A stretch of 64,000 nt of DNA from Lysobacter enzymogenes. Its GTDB lineage: Bacteria; Pseudomonadota; Gammaproteobacteria; Xanthomonadales; Xanthomonadaceae. The notes under the pieces were generated by a model, which was given only the letters and a program-made list of their open reading frames with translations, made no database searches and was not told the origin of the DNA. The DNA is taken from NCBI RefSeq assembly GCF_017355525.1, contig NZ_CP067395.1, forward strand, positions 1,240,001 to 1,304,000, given 5' to 3'. Position numbers and translations under genes: made by a program. Shown here one piece after another: positions 53,122 to 62,503 of this stretch (the stretch's first letter is position 1; every line of letters begins with the position of its first letter).

Positions 53122-54162
53122 TCAGTTCGCGGCCAGCTGGCGTTCCGGGCTGAAGTCGATGCCGGTGATGAAGCGCTGCCCCGCGTGCGCCTTGATGTGG
53201 ACGACGATGTCGATCGTCAGCATCAGCAGCCGCTTGATCACCGCGAACTCCAGGCCGGACCCCTCGGCCGACGCCTTCACCATCAGCGACAGCTGGTCCC
53301 AGGTCTGCGCCGTGCTGCCAGCATGGCAGCTGGTGATGGAACCTGGATGACCGGACGCGCAGTTGCGGATGAAGTAGAACGATTCGTCGCCGCGCAACTC
53401 GGCCAGGATGATGCGGTCCGGCTTCATGCGCAGGCAGGCTTCCATACAACTCTTCGCCGTGATGTTGCTCGTGCTTTGTCCACCTTTCGAGTAGAGCAAG
53501 TGCACGACATTGGGCTGAGTGATGAACAGCTCGCGGGCGTCCTCGATGGTGACCAGGCGCTCGTAGTCGGGAATGTGGCCGACCAGCGATTTCATGAAGG
53601 TGGTCTTGCCGCTGCCGGTGGCGCCGGCGACGACGATGTTCTTCTTGTACTGCACCGCTTTCTTGAAGAATTCGGCGTAGTTGCGCTGGGCGCGGATTTC
53701 CAGCAGTTCCTTGTCGTGGTCGGTGATCGCCGCCGCCGATTCCAGGATCTGCTCGAAGAAACCGTCTTCCTGATACTGCTGCAGGGTCTTGCTGTGCTTG
53801 GACGGCAGACGGATGGTGATCGACACCTTGCCTGCGTCGCAGGCCGGCGGAATCACGAACTGCGCGCGCTGGCCGGTCGGGAAGGTCAACGAGACCACCG
53901 GGTCGGCATCGGTGATGCGCTGGCCGGTGTTGCTCTCGTTGACCACCGCGGTGCAGAACTGCCGAGCCCGTTCGAACGTCAGGCTCGGCACTTCCAGGCG
54001 CTGCCAACCGGCCCGGGTTTCCAGATACAGCTCGCCGGGGCGGTTGATGCAGATTTCCGTGACGTCCGGGGAGCTCATGTACTCCAGGATGCCGAGCACC
54101 TGGTACTGGTAGTCCAGGAAGTCGTTGGAAACCTGCGCGATCGGTGAATTATCCGAATCCAT
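53122..54162 (-). CDS. virB11: T4SS ATPase VirB11
   Basis: A 346-residue hexameric traffic ATPase. The N-terminal domain is followed by Walker A VAGATGSGKTTFMKSL (about 173-188), the Asp box (TIEDARELF), Walker B (RIILAELRGDESF) and the His box (GHPGSITSCHAGS). It switches the system between pilus building and secretion. It follows virB10 by 24 bp. Confidence 0.96.
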   Translation of the reverse strand: MDSDNSPIAQVSNDFLDYQYQVLGILEYMSSPDVTEICINRPGELYLETRAGWQRLEVPSLTFERARQFCTAVVNESNTGQRITDADPVVSLTFPTGQRAQFVIPPACDAGKVSITIRLPSKHSKTLQQYQEDGFFEQILESAAAITDHDKELLEIRAQRNYAEFFKKAVQYKKNIVVAGATGSGKTTFMKSLVGHIPDYERLVTIEDARELFITQPNVVHLLYSKGGQSTSNITAKSCMEACLRMKPDRIILAELRGDESFYFIRNCASGHPGSITSCHAGSTAQTWDQLSLMVKASAEGSGLEFAVIKRLLMLTIDIVVHIKAHAGQRFITGIDFSPERQLAAN

Positions 54163-54186
54163 TGCCTGTGATTGCTCTGTTGCCTA

Positions 54187-55419
54187 TCAACGCAGGACCG
54201 GCGAGAAGTCCACGTCCTTGGCGACGTAGATGTTCACGACAGAACCCTGGTTGACGGTGATGGTGGCCTGACGGTTCACGCTCTTGTCCAGAGCCTGGTT
54301 GGCCAGACGTTCCATCGACTTGGCGGTGTTGCTTTCGTACGGCTGGGTGATCACGGTGCCGCCGTTGGTCACGGTGGTGCTCTCCGGACCGTTCTCCGCC
54401 GCCGCGTACTTGAACGCGTCGCTGATCAGGCTGATCAGCAGCGCCGAGGCGATGCGGCTGCCCCAGTGCGCGTCGTACTGGCCGGGGATGCCGGCGCCGC
54501 CGAGGTTGTCGATGCCCGGGCTGGCCATGTTGACGTCCAGGCCGGTCGGCGTGGTGATGCGGTCCCAGATCACCGACACGCGCTTGCTGTCGGTGTTGGT
54601 GTTCTGGTAACGGCCGGACACCTTGGAACCCTTCGGCAACAGCAGGCGGCGGCCGTTGACCGAATAGATCGGCTCGGTGACCACGCACGAGGTGAAGCCC
54701 GGCACGTCGGTGATGATGCGGGTTTCCATGACGCAGCGGATGTAGGTGCCGCGCAGCAACAGGGTGTCGGGGTTGTACAGCGGCTGCGCCGAGGTGATGG
54801 TCTCGCGTTCGACCGCGGCGCCGCCCTGCCCGCCTTGCGCACCGCCCGGCTGGCCCTGGGCCGCGACCATCGCCAGGTACTGCTGGGTCGGATCCGACGA
54901 GTTCTGTCCGCCGCTTCCGCCCTGGTTTTCGCCGAGCATGCGGCGCTCGACCAGGCTGGGGCCGCGCTCGACCGGCGCGCCCTGGTTTTCCGGCTGCTCC
55001 TGCGGCTGCTGCTGCGGCGGCGCGGCCATCGGGATCGGCTCGACCGGAACCGGATCCGGCGGCAGCGGCGGCAGTTGCTGCTGCTGGGTGGTCAGCGGCG
55101 CGGCCGGCACGTCGATGACTTCCTCATCGACCTTCTTGGGCTTGTCTTCCGGCGCGGTGGCGCTCTTGAGCAGGAAGAACGCGACCGCCAGCAGCAACAG
55201 CACGATGCCGGCGAGGAACAGCAGCGCCTTGCGGTTCAGGCGCTGGACGTCGGCGTTCTTGAGCTGCGGCGCGTTGGCGTCCAGGTCCGGCGCGGCGGCG
55301 GCGCCGCCCTGCTGGCCGTAGTAAGGATTGGCGCCGGCGTAGCCGTAGCTGCTGCCGCCATCCTGCGGAGTGCCGTTGTCGGGCTGGCCCGGCTGATTCG
55401 GAGGCATGTTCTGGCTCAT
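54187..55419 (-). CDS. virB10: T4SS envelope-spanning protein VirB10
   Basis: A 410-residue protein: a cytosolic Gln/Gly-rich N-terminus, a transmembrane helix (about 65-84, ALLFLAGIVLLLLAVAFFLL), a Pro/Gln-rich periplasmic region (about 105-165) and the TrbI-like C-terminal domain (TLLLRGTYIRCVMETRIITD). It forms the core complex with VirB7 and VirB9. Its ATG overlaps the virB9 stop. Confidence 0.95.
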   Translation of the reverse strand: MSQNMPPNQPGQPDNGTPQDGGSSYGYAGANPYYGQQGGAAAAPDLDANAPQLKNADVQRLNRKALLFLAGIVLLLLAVAFFLLKSATAPEDKPKKVDEEVIDVPAAPLTTQQQQLPPLPPDPVPVEPIPMAAPPQQQPQEQPENQGAPVERGPSLVERRMLGENQGGSGGQNSSDPTQQYLAMVAAQGQPGGAQGGQGGAAVERETITSAQPLYNPDTLLLRGTYIRCVMETRIITDVPGFTSCVVTEPIYSVNGRRLLLPKGSKVSGRYQNTNTDSKRVSVIWDRITTPTGLDVNMASPGIDNLGGAGIPGQYDAHWGSRIASALLISLISDAFKYAAAENGPESTTVTNGGTVITQPYESNTAKSMERLANQALDKSVNRQATITVNQGSVVNIYVAKDVDFSPVLR

Positions 55420-56180
55420 TTCTGCTTCTTCCTGCGCAGACCGACGACGTTGTTGCCGTGACGGATGATCAAGTAGGGATACGTGCCGTGCACGATGATG
55501 GTGTTGCCCTCGACCGTGGTGTTGACCACGAAGTCTTCGCTACCCTCGCGCTCGCGACCGAACACCGCCGGGAAGTTGCCGGTCGGCAGGTCCTTCAGCG
55601 CGTTGATCTTGATGTAGGTGAACTGGCCATCGTCGTAGACATTGGTCGGCACCAGCCAGGACTGCTTCTTGCGGCTCGAGAACTGGTAGTCGAAGTTGTA
55701 CAGCCGGTTCTTGTCGAGCGTGGTGTTGAGCTCGGTCGTCGCCTCGGCGGTGCTTTCCTTGGCCGCGGAGAACTCGGTGCCGTTCGGGTACACGAACTTG
55801 ATCTTGTACTGCACGCCGGCCTGCTTGGCCTGCTCCAGCACGCGCCAGTCGGTCGCCACCACCTTGAGTTCCAGGATGTACGAGTGCGTCGTCGTCCGGA
55901 TCATCATGTTGGTGTCGACGTCGACGTTCTTCGGCTTCAGATAGAAGATGTTGTCGCGCCGGCTCATTTCCCAGCCGCTGGTGAAGCCGGTGCTGTAGTC
56001 GAGGATGTTCTCGCTCGGGCTCAGCTCGATCTGGGTGGTGATGCCCAGGCCGGTACGCACCTGATAGATGCGGTTGGCTTCGTATTCGTATTCCTGCACC
56101 ACCTGCGCCGAAGCAGGCAGGGCCAGACCGGAGACCGCCAGCAGCAGGGCGGCCAGGCTTTGTTTAAGCAAGCAATTCAT
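55416..56180 (-). CDS. virB9: T4SS outer-membrane complex protein VirB9
   Basis: A 254-residue periplasmic protein: signal ending LPASA, an N-terminal domain (YEYEANRIYQVRTGLGITTQ) and a C-terminal VirB7-binding domain (VPTNVYDDGQFTYIKI). It overlaps virB8 and virB10 at both ends through ATGA, which fixes the start at 56180. Confidence 0.95.
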   Translation of the reverse strand: MNCLLKQSLAALLLAVSGLALPASAQVVQEYEYEANRIYQVRTGLGITTQIELSPSENILDYSTGFTSGWEMSRRDNIFYLKPKNVDVDTNMMIRTTTHSYILELKVVATDWRVLEQAKQAGVQYKIKFVYPNGTEFSAAKESTAEATTELNTTLDKNRLYNFDYQFSSRKKQSWLVPTNVYDDGQFTYIKINALKDLPTGNFPAVFGREREGSEDFVVNTTVEGNTIIVHGTYPYLIIRHGNNVVGLRRKKQK

Positions 56181-57235
56181 CGGGTGCTGACTCCATTCGC
56201 AGTACCGGTCGGTGCAGGTGCAGGTGCCGCCGGCGCGCCGGCCGGATAGGCGGGATTCGGGGCCGGCGCGACGCCGGGCTGCTGCGGCACGGTGCCGGGC
56301 GGATACGCCGCCGGCGCGACGCCGGGCTGTTGCGGTACGCCGGGCTGTTGCGGCACGCCCGGCTGCGGCGGCACGGTGCCCGGCGGGTACGCGCCCGCGG
56401 GAGCCGCGGCCGGCATCGGCTGGCCGGTGGCCGGGTTGATCGCCGGCTGCGCGGCCGGCGCGGCGGCGGCGGGCGCGGCGGCGCCGACCGGATATTCCTG
56501 CGGCGGCGGCGGCGCCGGCGCGAAGTCGTTGTCGACGCGGTAGGCGGTGACCTGGAAGCCCAGCGGATTGAGGACGCGGTTGGCGTCGTCCATCTTCAGG
56601 TTGGACTTGTAGGTGAATTCGATCGCCGCGATCTTGCTGTCCAGCGGTTCCTGGTTGCCGCTGTCCTTGTTCAGGATCGTGCGCTGGAAGCGGACGGTGG
56701 CGCCCTTGACCTCGGCGTCGACATTCTGCAGCTGGATGCTGAGGATGCGCACGCGGATCGTGCGGGTCTTGCCGAACAGGGTGATCGGGTTCTGCGGGTT
56801 GGTGTTCGAATACAAGTTCGAATAGGTCTTGGTCACGTACGGCGTGGCCATCGCGAACACCGTCGCCCAGTCGCGGTCGCCGATCTGCGAGAAGTCGTAG
56901 GACTCGCGCGCCGCCACGAAGTGCGAGACGTTGCTCTTGTTGATCGCTTCGTTGGCGGTGATGCTGTTCTTGCTGAAGTCGTCGCGCAGGCGCGCGACCG
57001 TGGCCTGGCCGGTGTAGGCGTCGGCCATCACCAGGTACGGCACCTTCTCCTTGAGCGGGAGGAAGTAGAAGTAACCGCCGGCGAGGATCAGCGACATGAT
57101 CACCGCCGTGAAGGCGACGATCCATGCGCGTTTCTCGCTGCGCCGCGCCAGATCCGCGACGGTGACTTCGTAATTGACCGCCTTGGCGACCGCGTTCTCC
57201 ACCTGCGGAGTAACGTTCTTGTTCTTTCCGAACAT
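56177..57235 (-). CDS. virB8: T4SS protein VirB8 with a repeat-rich Pro tail
   Basis: A 352-residue inner-membrane protein: a cytosolic start, a transmembrane helix (about 38-60) and the VirB8 NTF2-like periplasmic domain (VPYLVMADAYTGQATVARL, AIEFTYKSNLKMDDANRVLN) to about 232. The last 115 residues are a Pro/Ala/Gln tail with repeated PGVPQQ and YPPGTV units, so it is longer than the usual 230-260. The tail would lie in the periplasm. Confidence 0.93.
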   Translation of the reverse strand: MFGKNKNVTPQVENAVAKAVNYEVTVADLARRSEKRAWIVAFTAVIMSLILAGGYFYFLPLKEKVPYLVMADAYTGQATVARLRDDFSKNSITANEAINKSNVSHFVAARESYDFSQIGDRDWATVFAMATPYVTKTYSNLYSNTNPQNPITLFGKTRTIRVRILSIQLQNVDAEVKGATVRFQRTILNKDSGNQEPLDSKIAAIEFTYKSNLKMDDANRVLNPLGFQVTAYRVDNDFAPAPPPPQEYPVGAAAPAAAAPAAQPAINPATGQPMPAAAPAGAYPPGTVPPQPGVPQQPGVPQQPGVAPAAYPPGTVPQQPGVAPAPNPAYPAGAPAAPAPAPTGTANGVSTR

Positions 57236-57314
57236 CTGTGCTGCATCCCCTGGGTTTGCGCTGTGCGGAAAGCCGGGCGCGCGCCCGGCCTGCCGCCGTT
57301 GCCGCGATCGTCGG

Positions 57315-57746
57315 TTACGGCGCCGGCGCGGCCGTAGCCGCCGAGCCTGCCGACCGCACCACGATCTGCTCGCCTTCGCGGCTGATCGACACGCCGTGTC
57401 CCGCGTAGGCGTTGTTGAGCTGCGAGACCGCGTCCGGCAGGCTGGTGGTGTTGATCTGGGACACGCCCTGGAACAGGGTGAAGTCGGAATAGTGCTGGTA
57501 ATCCAGCTTCAGATTCGCGTCCTTCGCCCAGCGGGTGAGCATGTTCTTGAGCGTGCCGTCCATCGGCGACGGGTAATACACGTAGGACTTGTGCAGCGGA
57601 ATCTCGTCGGGAACCTCGGCGTAGCGGTTCACCGGCTTCCAGCGACCGCCGAAATCCGGCGCCGGACGAGTGGCGCAACCCGCGAGGCCGACCGCCAGAG
57701 CGATCGCGATCCACAGACGCGGGCTGGTTGCAATTGAATTTCTCAC
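57315..57746 (-). CDS. virB7: T4SS lipoprotein VirB7 with N0-like domain
   Basis: A 143-residue outer-membrane lipoprotein: lipobox LAGC (C24), then a domain (KLDYQHYSDFTLFQGVSQIN, SLPDAVSQLNNAYAGHGVSI) like the secretin N0 fold added to VirB7 in X-T4SS. The GTG at 57746 is preferred: AGGGGA lies 6 bp upstream, and it overlaps the stop of a small upstream ORF (GTGA). An ATG at 57761 is in frame but has a poor ribosome site. Confidence 0.88.
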   Translation of the reverse strand: MRNSIATSPRLWIAIALAVGLAGCATRPAPDFGGRWKPVNRYAEVPDEIPLHKSYVYYPSPMDGTLKNMLTRWAKDANLKLDYQHYSDFTLFQGVSQINTTSLPDAVSQLNNAYAGHGVSISREGEQIVVRSAGSAATAAPAP

Positions 57747-57892
57747 GCTATCCCCTGCCATAGGTTGATCTTGTACGCGCAGTCGTCCGGTCGGACGCCG
57801 CGGCGCGGGCCATTGGGCCAGGCGCACGTGGCGACCGCGTTGCGGTTATCGGAATTGCGGCGGCCAAACCCGGGCCGACCAAACTGAGACAT
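57743..57892 (-). CDS. Candidate small protein gene overlapping virB7
   Basis: A 49-codon ORF (starts MSQFGRPGFGRRN, contains CAWPNGPRRGVRPDDC, ends KINLWQGIA) whose TGA overlaps the virB7 GTG. GAGG lies about 10 bp upstream of its ATG. The peptide is basic, Gly/Arg/Asn-rich, with two Cys and no signal peptide. Not recognised. It may be a real small protein or a leader whose translation is coupled to virB7. Confidence 0.5.
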   Translation of the reverse strand: MSQFGRPGFGRRNSDNRNAVATCAWPNGPRRGVRPDDCAYKINLWQGIA

Positions 57893-57998
57893 AGGACACG
57901 CCTCGCGATCGAGGGCGCGAAAGTCCTGCCCCCTTGACCCAAGGCAGCGACTGCATGACCGCGCCGGACGCGCGGCTCACGTAGATCGTTCTGTCCAT
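57846..57998 (-). CDS. Candidate small ORF at the head of the virB operon
   Basis: A 50-codon ORF (starts MDRTIYVSRASGAVMQSLPW) with a strong ribosome site, GGGGAG 5 bp before the ATG. Its end overlaps the start of the next small ORF in another frame. Not recognised. The strong translation signal is the main support. No other gene is seen in the gap 57762-58119, which must also hold the virB promoter. Confidence 0.4.
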   Translation of the reverse strand: MDRTIYVSRASGAVMQSLPWVKGAGLSRPRSRGVSYVSVWSARVWPPQFR

Positions 57999-58119
57999 GA
58001 ACTCCCCATAGAAAACTACGGTTCTCTCCCGACCGCCTTAACGGCGCTCGTCCTCAGAGAGTAGACCGAAGCTGAAGCTTACGACAAGACCGGGTGAGAT
58101 ATCCATCTCAAGAATGCAA

Positions 58120-59268
58120 TTAAAGTGAGACCAAGCGCTTGATTGCGGCATCCAAAGTGGCTTGGTTCTTGGCGAAGCACAGCCGCGCCAGGCGCTGGCC
58201 GGGCGGCGGCGACTCGTAGAACGGCGACAGCGGGATCGCCGCGACGCCCTTTTCGACCGTCAGCCAGCGGCAGAACGCGGCATCGTCGAGGTCGCTGACC
58301 TGCGAGTAGTCGACCAGTTGGAAGTAGCCGCCCGGCACCGGCAGCGGCTTGAGCCGGGTGGTCAATAGTTGCTCGCGGAAACCGTCTCGCTTGTCCTGGT
58401 AGAACGCGCCGAGCCGCAGGTAGTGCTCAGGCTCGGCCTGGATCATCTCGGCGAACGCCCACTGGGCCGGGGCGAAGCTGCAGAAGCTGTTGTACTGGTG
58501 GACCTTGCGCAGCTCGGCCGACAGCGCCGGCGGCGCGATGCAGTAGCCGATCTTCCAGCCGGTGCAGTGGTAGGTCTTGCCGAAGCTCGACACCACGAAC
58601 GCGCGCTCGCGCAGCTGCGGATGGCGCAGCACCGACTCGTGGCGGCGGCCGTCGAACACGATGTGTTCGTAGACCTCGTCCGACAGCAGCCACACCCCGG
58701 TCGACGCGACGATTTCGCTGAGCCGGGCGATGTCGTCGGCGTCGAACATGGCGCCGGACGGGTTGTGCGGCGAGTTGACCATCAGCAGGCGGGTGTTGGG
58801 GCCGATCGCGGCGCGGACCCGGTCCCAGTCGACGGCGAAGGTGGCCGGATCCAGCGGCACGTGCACGGCGCGGCCGCCGGCCAGGTCGATCGCCGGCTCG
58901 TAGCTGTCGTAGCACGGGTCGAGCACGACCACTTCCTCGCCCGGCCGCACCACCGCCTGGACCGCGTCGAAGATCGCCTCGCTGGCGCCGGACACCACGG
59001 TGATTTCGGCGTCGGGGTCGGGGCGGTAGCCGTAGCAGGCTTCGGTCTTGTCGGCGATGGCCTGGCGCAGCGCCGGCACGCCGGTCATCGGCGCGTACTG
59101 GTTCTTGCCGTCGGCCATCGCCCGCGCCAGCGCGTCGACCAGGCGCTGGGGCACGTCGAAATCGGGAAAGCCCTGGCCGAGATTGACCGCCTGGTGCTCG
59201 AGCGCGAGCTGCGACATCACGGTGAAGATGGTGGTGCCGACTTTCGGCAGCTTGGTGGCGAGCGTCAT
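58120..59268 (-). CDS. PLP-dependent aminotransferase, YbdL (methionine) type
   Basis: A 382-residue class I aminotransferase. Motifs are VNLGQGFPDFDVP (about 28-40), MVNSPHNPSGAMFD, LSDEVYEHIVFDG and the PLP lysine in SFGKTYHCTGWKIGY. The order of motifs fits YbdL/kynurenine aminotransferase-like enzymes, which act on methionine and aromatic amino acids. Length is normal. A neighbouring DUF3293 gene is divergent. Confidence 0.92.
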   Translation of the reverse strand: MTLATKLPKVGTTIFTVMSQLALEHQAVNLGQGFPDFDVPQRLVDALARAMADGKNQYAPMTGVPALRQAIADKTEACYGYRPDPDAEITVVSGASEAIFDAVQAVVRPGEEVVVLDPCYDSYEPAIDLAGGRAVHVPLDPATFAVDWDRVRAAIGPNTRLLMVNSPHNPSGAMFDADDIARLSEIVASTGVWLLSDEVYEHIVFDGRRHESVLRHPQLRERAFVVSSFGKTYHCTGWKIGYCIAPPALSAELRKVHQYNSFCSFAPAQWAFAEMIQAEPEHYLRLGAFYQDKRDGFREQLLTTRLKPLPVPGGYFQLVDYSQVSDLDDAAFCRWLTVEKGVAAIPLSPFYESPPPGQRLARLCFAKNQATLDAAIKRLVSL

Positions 59269-59480
59269 GGGCGCAGCGTGGGTGGCGACGGAGAGCGACG
59301 AGTGTACGGAAACCGTGTTGCCGCCGGTGAGACAGGGTGAGGCGGCGGCGATGACGCATCGGCATATCCGTATCGCCAGCGCGGTGTTGCCATCGAGGCC
59401 GGGCGCGCGCGCCGGGACGCCGCCCGCCCCGCCGGTCGGGCGGATTTGCGCGCGGCGATGGCGGCCGCGACACTGGCCGC

Positions 59481-59954
59481 ATGCGCGAACTGCACGTGGT
59501 CGACGCCGCCGAACTCGCCCTCGCCTACGCCGCCGCCGAGTACGCGGTGGCGCTGGACGGCGATGCCCTGCCCTTGCGCGTGGGCCGTCCGGCGCTCGAC
59601 CTGGAAGCCTATTGGCCGGCCGCGCGCTACCTGTTCGTCAGCGCCTGGAACCCGGCCTCGCAGCCGCACTCCGACAGCGCCAACCAGGCCGCCGACGAGC
59701 GCCTGGTCGCGCGCCTGGACGCGGCCGGGGTGCAGCGCCACGCCGCCTGGGCCCAGGACCAGGCCGGCCGCTGGCGCGAACCGGGCTGGCTGCTGGCGGA
59801 CCTCGACGACGCCCTCGCCAACGCCCTGGCGCGCGAGTTCGGCCAGGCCGGGGTGCTGGCGTGGCAGCGCGGCGAACCGGTGCGGCTGCGGATGCTGATC
59901 GCGCGCCCGGACGAGGCCGCGGCCAGCGAACACACCGAATGGGTGGCCGACTGA
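59481..59954 (+). CDS. DUF3293 domain protein
   Basis: A 157-residue cytosolic protein with the DUF3293 features ARYLFVSAWNPASQPHSDSAN and GREPGWLL-like segment WREPGWLLADLDDALANALA. Function unknown. It precedes the ccm operon on the same strand by 110 bp and may be cotranscribed. Confidence 0.85.
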   Translation: MRELHVVDAAELALAYAAAEYAVALDGDALPLRVGRPALDLEAYWPAARYLFVSAWNPASQPHSDSANQAADERLVARLDAAGVQRHAAWAQDQAGRWREPGWLLADLDDALANALAREFGQAGVLAWQRGEPVRLRMLIARPDEAAASEHTEWVAD

Positions 59955-60064
59955 GGCCGGCCGCCTCGCCCCGCGTTCGTTATCCGGCGCGCCGCCGCGC
60001 TCACTGAACAGGGCGACTCGCATAAACTGCGCGATCCGCGGCCGCCCGGCCGCACGCCCGACCG

Positions 60065-60709
60065 GTGACCGCCCTGCACTCCGCCGCCCCACCGCTGCTG
60101 CACGCCCGCGGCCTGCGCTTCGCGCGCAACGACGAGCCCGTGTTCGGGCCGCTGGACTTCGCGGTCGAAGCCGGCGAGGCGCTGCTGGTGCAAGGCGACA
60201 ACGGCGCCGGCAAGACCACTTTATTGAGAGTGCTGGCGGGGCTGCTGCGCGCCGACGACGGCGAGGTCGCGCTCGACGGCGAGCCGGCCGACCCGGCCCG
60301 GCGCGCGCGCGCGATCGCCTACCTGAGCCACCTGCCCGGCCTCAAGGCCGACCTCAGCGCGGTCGAGAACCTGGAGTTCCTGTGCGGCCTGCACGGCCGC
60401 CGCCCGAGCCAGAACCCGGCGCGCGCGCTGGCCACGGTCGGCCTGGCCGGCTACGAGGACGCGCTGGCGCGGCAGCTGTCGGCCGGACAGAAGAAGCGCC
60501 TGTCGCTGGCGCGGCTGTGGATGTCGCCGGCGCCGCTGTGGCTGCTCGACGAGCCCTACGCCAACCTCGACCTGGAAGGCATCGAGCTGGTCAACCGCAT
60601 GGTCCAGGCGCACCTGCGCGAAGGCGGCGCCGCGCTGGTGACCACCCACGGCGCCTACGCCGCACCGCCGGTGCGCACCCGTCTGCTGGTGTTGGAGAAA
60701 GCCGCATGA
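60065..60709 (+). CDS. ccmA: Heme exporter ATP-binding protein CcmA
   Basis: A 214-residue ABC ATPase of cytochrome c maturation: Walker [17 protein letters not shown], signature [15 protein letters not shown], Walker [13 protein letters not shown]. The start is GTG. It releases holo-CcmE with CcmB, CcmC and CcmD. Its stop overlaps the ccmB start. Confidence 0.95.
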   Translation: MTALHSAAPPLLHARGLRFARNDEPVFGPLDFAVEAGEALLVQGDNGAGKTTLLRVLAGLLRADDGEVALDGEPADPARRARAIAYLSHLPGLKADLSAVENLEFLCGLHGRRPSQNPARALATVGLAGYEDALARQLSAGQKKRLSLARLWMSPAPLWLLDEPYANLDLEGIELVNRMVQAHLREGGAALVTTHGAYAAPPVRTRLLVLEKAA

Positions 60710-61446
60710 GCGCGCCGGCACGGAGCCAGGCGACGCCCACGACGCCCGCCGCGAACGTGACCGTCGTCGCGCCCGGCCTAATCGGCGCGGCCCGCGCCCT
60801 GATCGCGCGCGACCTGCGCCTGCTCTGGCGCCGTCGCGGCGATGCCCTGCAACCGGCGCTATTCGCGTTGTTGATGGTGGCGCTGTTCGCCTTGGCGCTC
60901 GGCGGCGACCACGCCGCGCTGGCCAAGGTCGCCGCCGGAGTGCTGTGGCTGGCCTGCCTGCTGGCCGGGCTGCTGGCGCTGGACAGCCTGTTCCGCGGCG
61001 ACGCCGAGGACGGTTCGCTCGAACAATGGATGCTGGCGCCGGTGCCGCTGGGTTGGCTGGTCGCGGTGCGCACCTTCACCCACTGGGCGACCACCTCGCT
61101 GCCGCTGTTGATCGCCGCGCCGGTGCTCGGCGAATTGCTGTACCTGCCGCGCGAGCAATTGCCGGTGCTGTTGCTGTCGCTGGCGCTGGGCACGCCGGTG
61201 TTGAGCTTGCTCGGCGCAGTGGTCGCGGCGCTGACGGTCGGGATGCGGCGCTCTGGTATCCTCGTGGCGCTGTTGGCCCTGCCGTTGTACGTACCGGTGC
61301 TGGTGTTCGGCGCCGGCAGCGTGGCCCGGGCGGCCCAAGGATTGGACCCGGTCGGCGGCTTGTTGCTGCTGGCCGCGATTTTGGCGGTAACGCTGCTGCT
61401 GGCGCCGCTGGCGGCCGCTGCGGCAATCCGCATCGCGCTGAACTGA
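60706..61446 (+). CDS. ccmB: Heme exporter permease CcmB
   Basis: A 246-residue membrane protein with about six helices ([55 protein letters not shown]). The N-terminal 25 residues are a variable extension. ATGA overlap with ccmA fixes the start. Confidence 0.95.
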   Translation: MSAPARSQATPTTPAANVTVVAPGLIGAARALIARDLRLLWRRRGDALQPALFALLMVALFALALGGDHAALAKVAAGVLWLACLLAGLLALDSLFRGDAEDGSLEQWMLAPVPLGWLVAVRTFTHWATTSLPLLIAAPVLGELLYLPREQLPVLLLSLALGTPVLSLLGAVVAALTVGMRRSGILVALLALPLYVPVLVFGAGSVARAAQGLDPVGGLLLLAAILAVTLLLAPLAAAAAIRIALN

Positions 61447-61574
61447 CGGCGCGGCGGCATAGTCCCAAGGCTGCACCCCGCAACGCCACGTCCTTAAACC
61501 GCGCGCCGCAGGGCGCGCACCACCGTCCAGGCCGCCGCGTGCGCCCAGACGCCAGACCGCGAACGAACCGCTGA

Positions 61575-62327
61575 ATGAATCCGCTCGTCCTGTGGTTCCA
61601 CAAACTCGGCTCGCCGCCCCTGTTCGACCGCTTCGCCGCGCGCTGGGCGCGCTGGGGCTACGGACTGGGCCTGCTGGTCATGGCCTGGGGCATCTACGGC
61701 GCCTTGTTCGTGGTGCCGCCGCACAGCGAGCAGCTCGACGGCTTCCGCATCTTCTACATCCACGTGCCGAGCGCGTGGATGAGCCTGGCGGTGTTCGCGC
61801 TGATGGCGATCTACTCGGCCATCGCCCTGGTCTGGCGGATCAAGCTGTGCGAGATCCTGGCGATGGCGTGCGCGCCGATCGGCGCCGGCTTCACCCTGAT
61901 CACCCTGGCCACCGGCTCGATCTGGGGCAAGCCGATGTGGGGCACCTGGTGGGAATGGGACCCGCGCCTGACCACCGAGCTGATCCTGCTGTTCCTGTAC
62001 CTGGGCGTGATCGGCCTGTACCACGCCATCGACGACCGCCGCAACGCGGCGCGCGCGGCCGGATTGCTGGCCATCGTCGGGGTCGCGCTGCTGCCGGTGA
62101 TCCGTTACTCGGTGGTGTGGTGGAACTCGCTGCACCAGGGCTCGACCATCAACATGTTCGGCCAGTCGCACATGGACGCGAGCATGCTGCCGCCGCTGAT
62201 CTGGATGCTGATCGGGACCAAGCTGTGGTTCGTCGGCGCGCTGCTGTCGCGCGCGCGCGCCGACAACCTGCGCCGCGAATCGGGCAAGGCCTGGGTCGCC
62301 GAACTGGTCGCGGGCAAGCGCGCATGA
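61575..62327 (+). CDS. ccmC: Heme-handling protein CcmC
   Basis: A 250-residue six-helix membrane protein that loads heme onto CcmE. The tryptophan-rich signature [18 protein letters not shown] is intact, and the flanking histidines ([18 protein letters not shown]) are present. It starts 128 bp after ccmB and overlaps ccmD. Confidence 0.96.
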   Translation: MNPLVLWFHKLGSPPLFDRFAARWARWGYGLGLLVMAWGIYGALFVVPPHSEQLDGFRIFYIHVPSAWMSLAVFALMAIYSAIALVWRIKLCEILAMACAPIGAGFTLITLATGSIWGKPMWGTWWEWDPRLTTELILLFLYLGVIGLYHAIDDRRNAARAAGLLAIVGVALLPVIRYSVVWWNSLHQGSTINMFGQSHMDASMLPPLIWMLIGTKLWFVGALLSRARADNLRRESGKAWVAELVAGKRA

Positions 62328-62503
62328 CCCACCTTCCCTACATCGTCGGCGCCTACGCCGTGTTCGTGGTCGTGCTCGGCTGGGATTATCTCGCCACCGC
62401 GCTGCGGATCCGCCGCGAACTGCGCCTCGCCCGCCAGCGCGCCGAGCGCGCGCAAGCCCGCCCCGCGTCGCGCGACGACGCCTCCACCGAGTTGAGCCGA
62501 TGA
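62324..62503 (+). CDS. ccmD: Heme exporter protein CcmD
   Basis: A 59-residue single-pass protein ([21 protein letters not shown], then a basic tail [17 protein letters not shown]). It bridges CcmC and CcmE. ATGA overlaps exist with both ccmC and ccmE. Confidence 0.92.
   Translation: MTHLPYIVGAYAVFVVVLGWDYLATALRIRRELRLARQRAERAQARPASRDDASTELSR

Noticed and set aside
57748..57942. A 64-codon frame upstream of virB7 with a signal-like hydrophobic stretch
   Set aside because: It lacks a good ribosome site, overlaps two better-supported small ORFs and ends in low-complexity Arg/Thr/Ser sequence.
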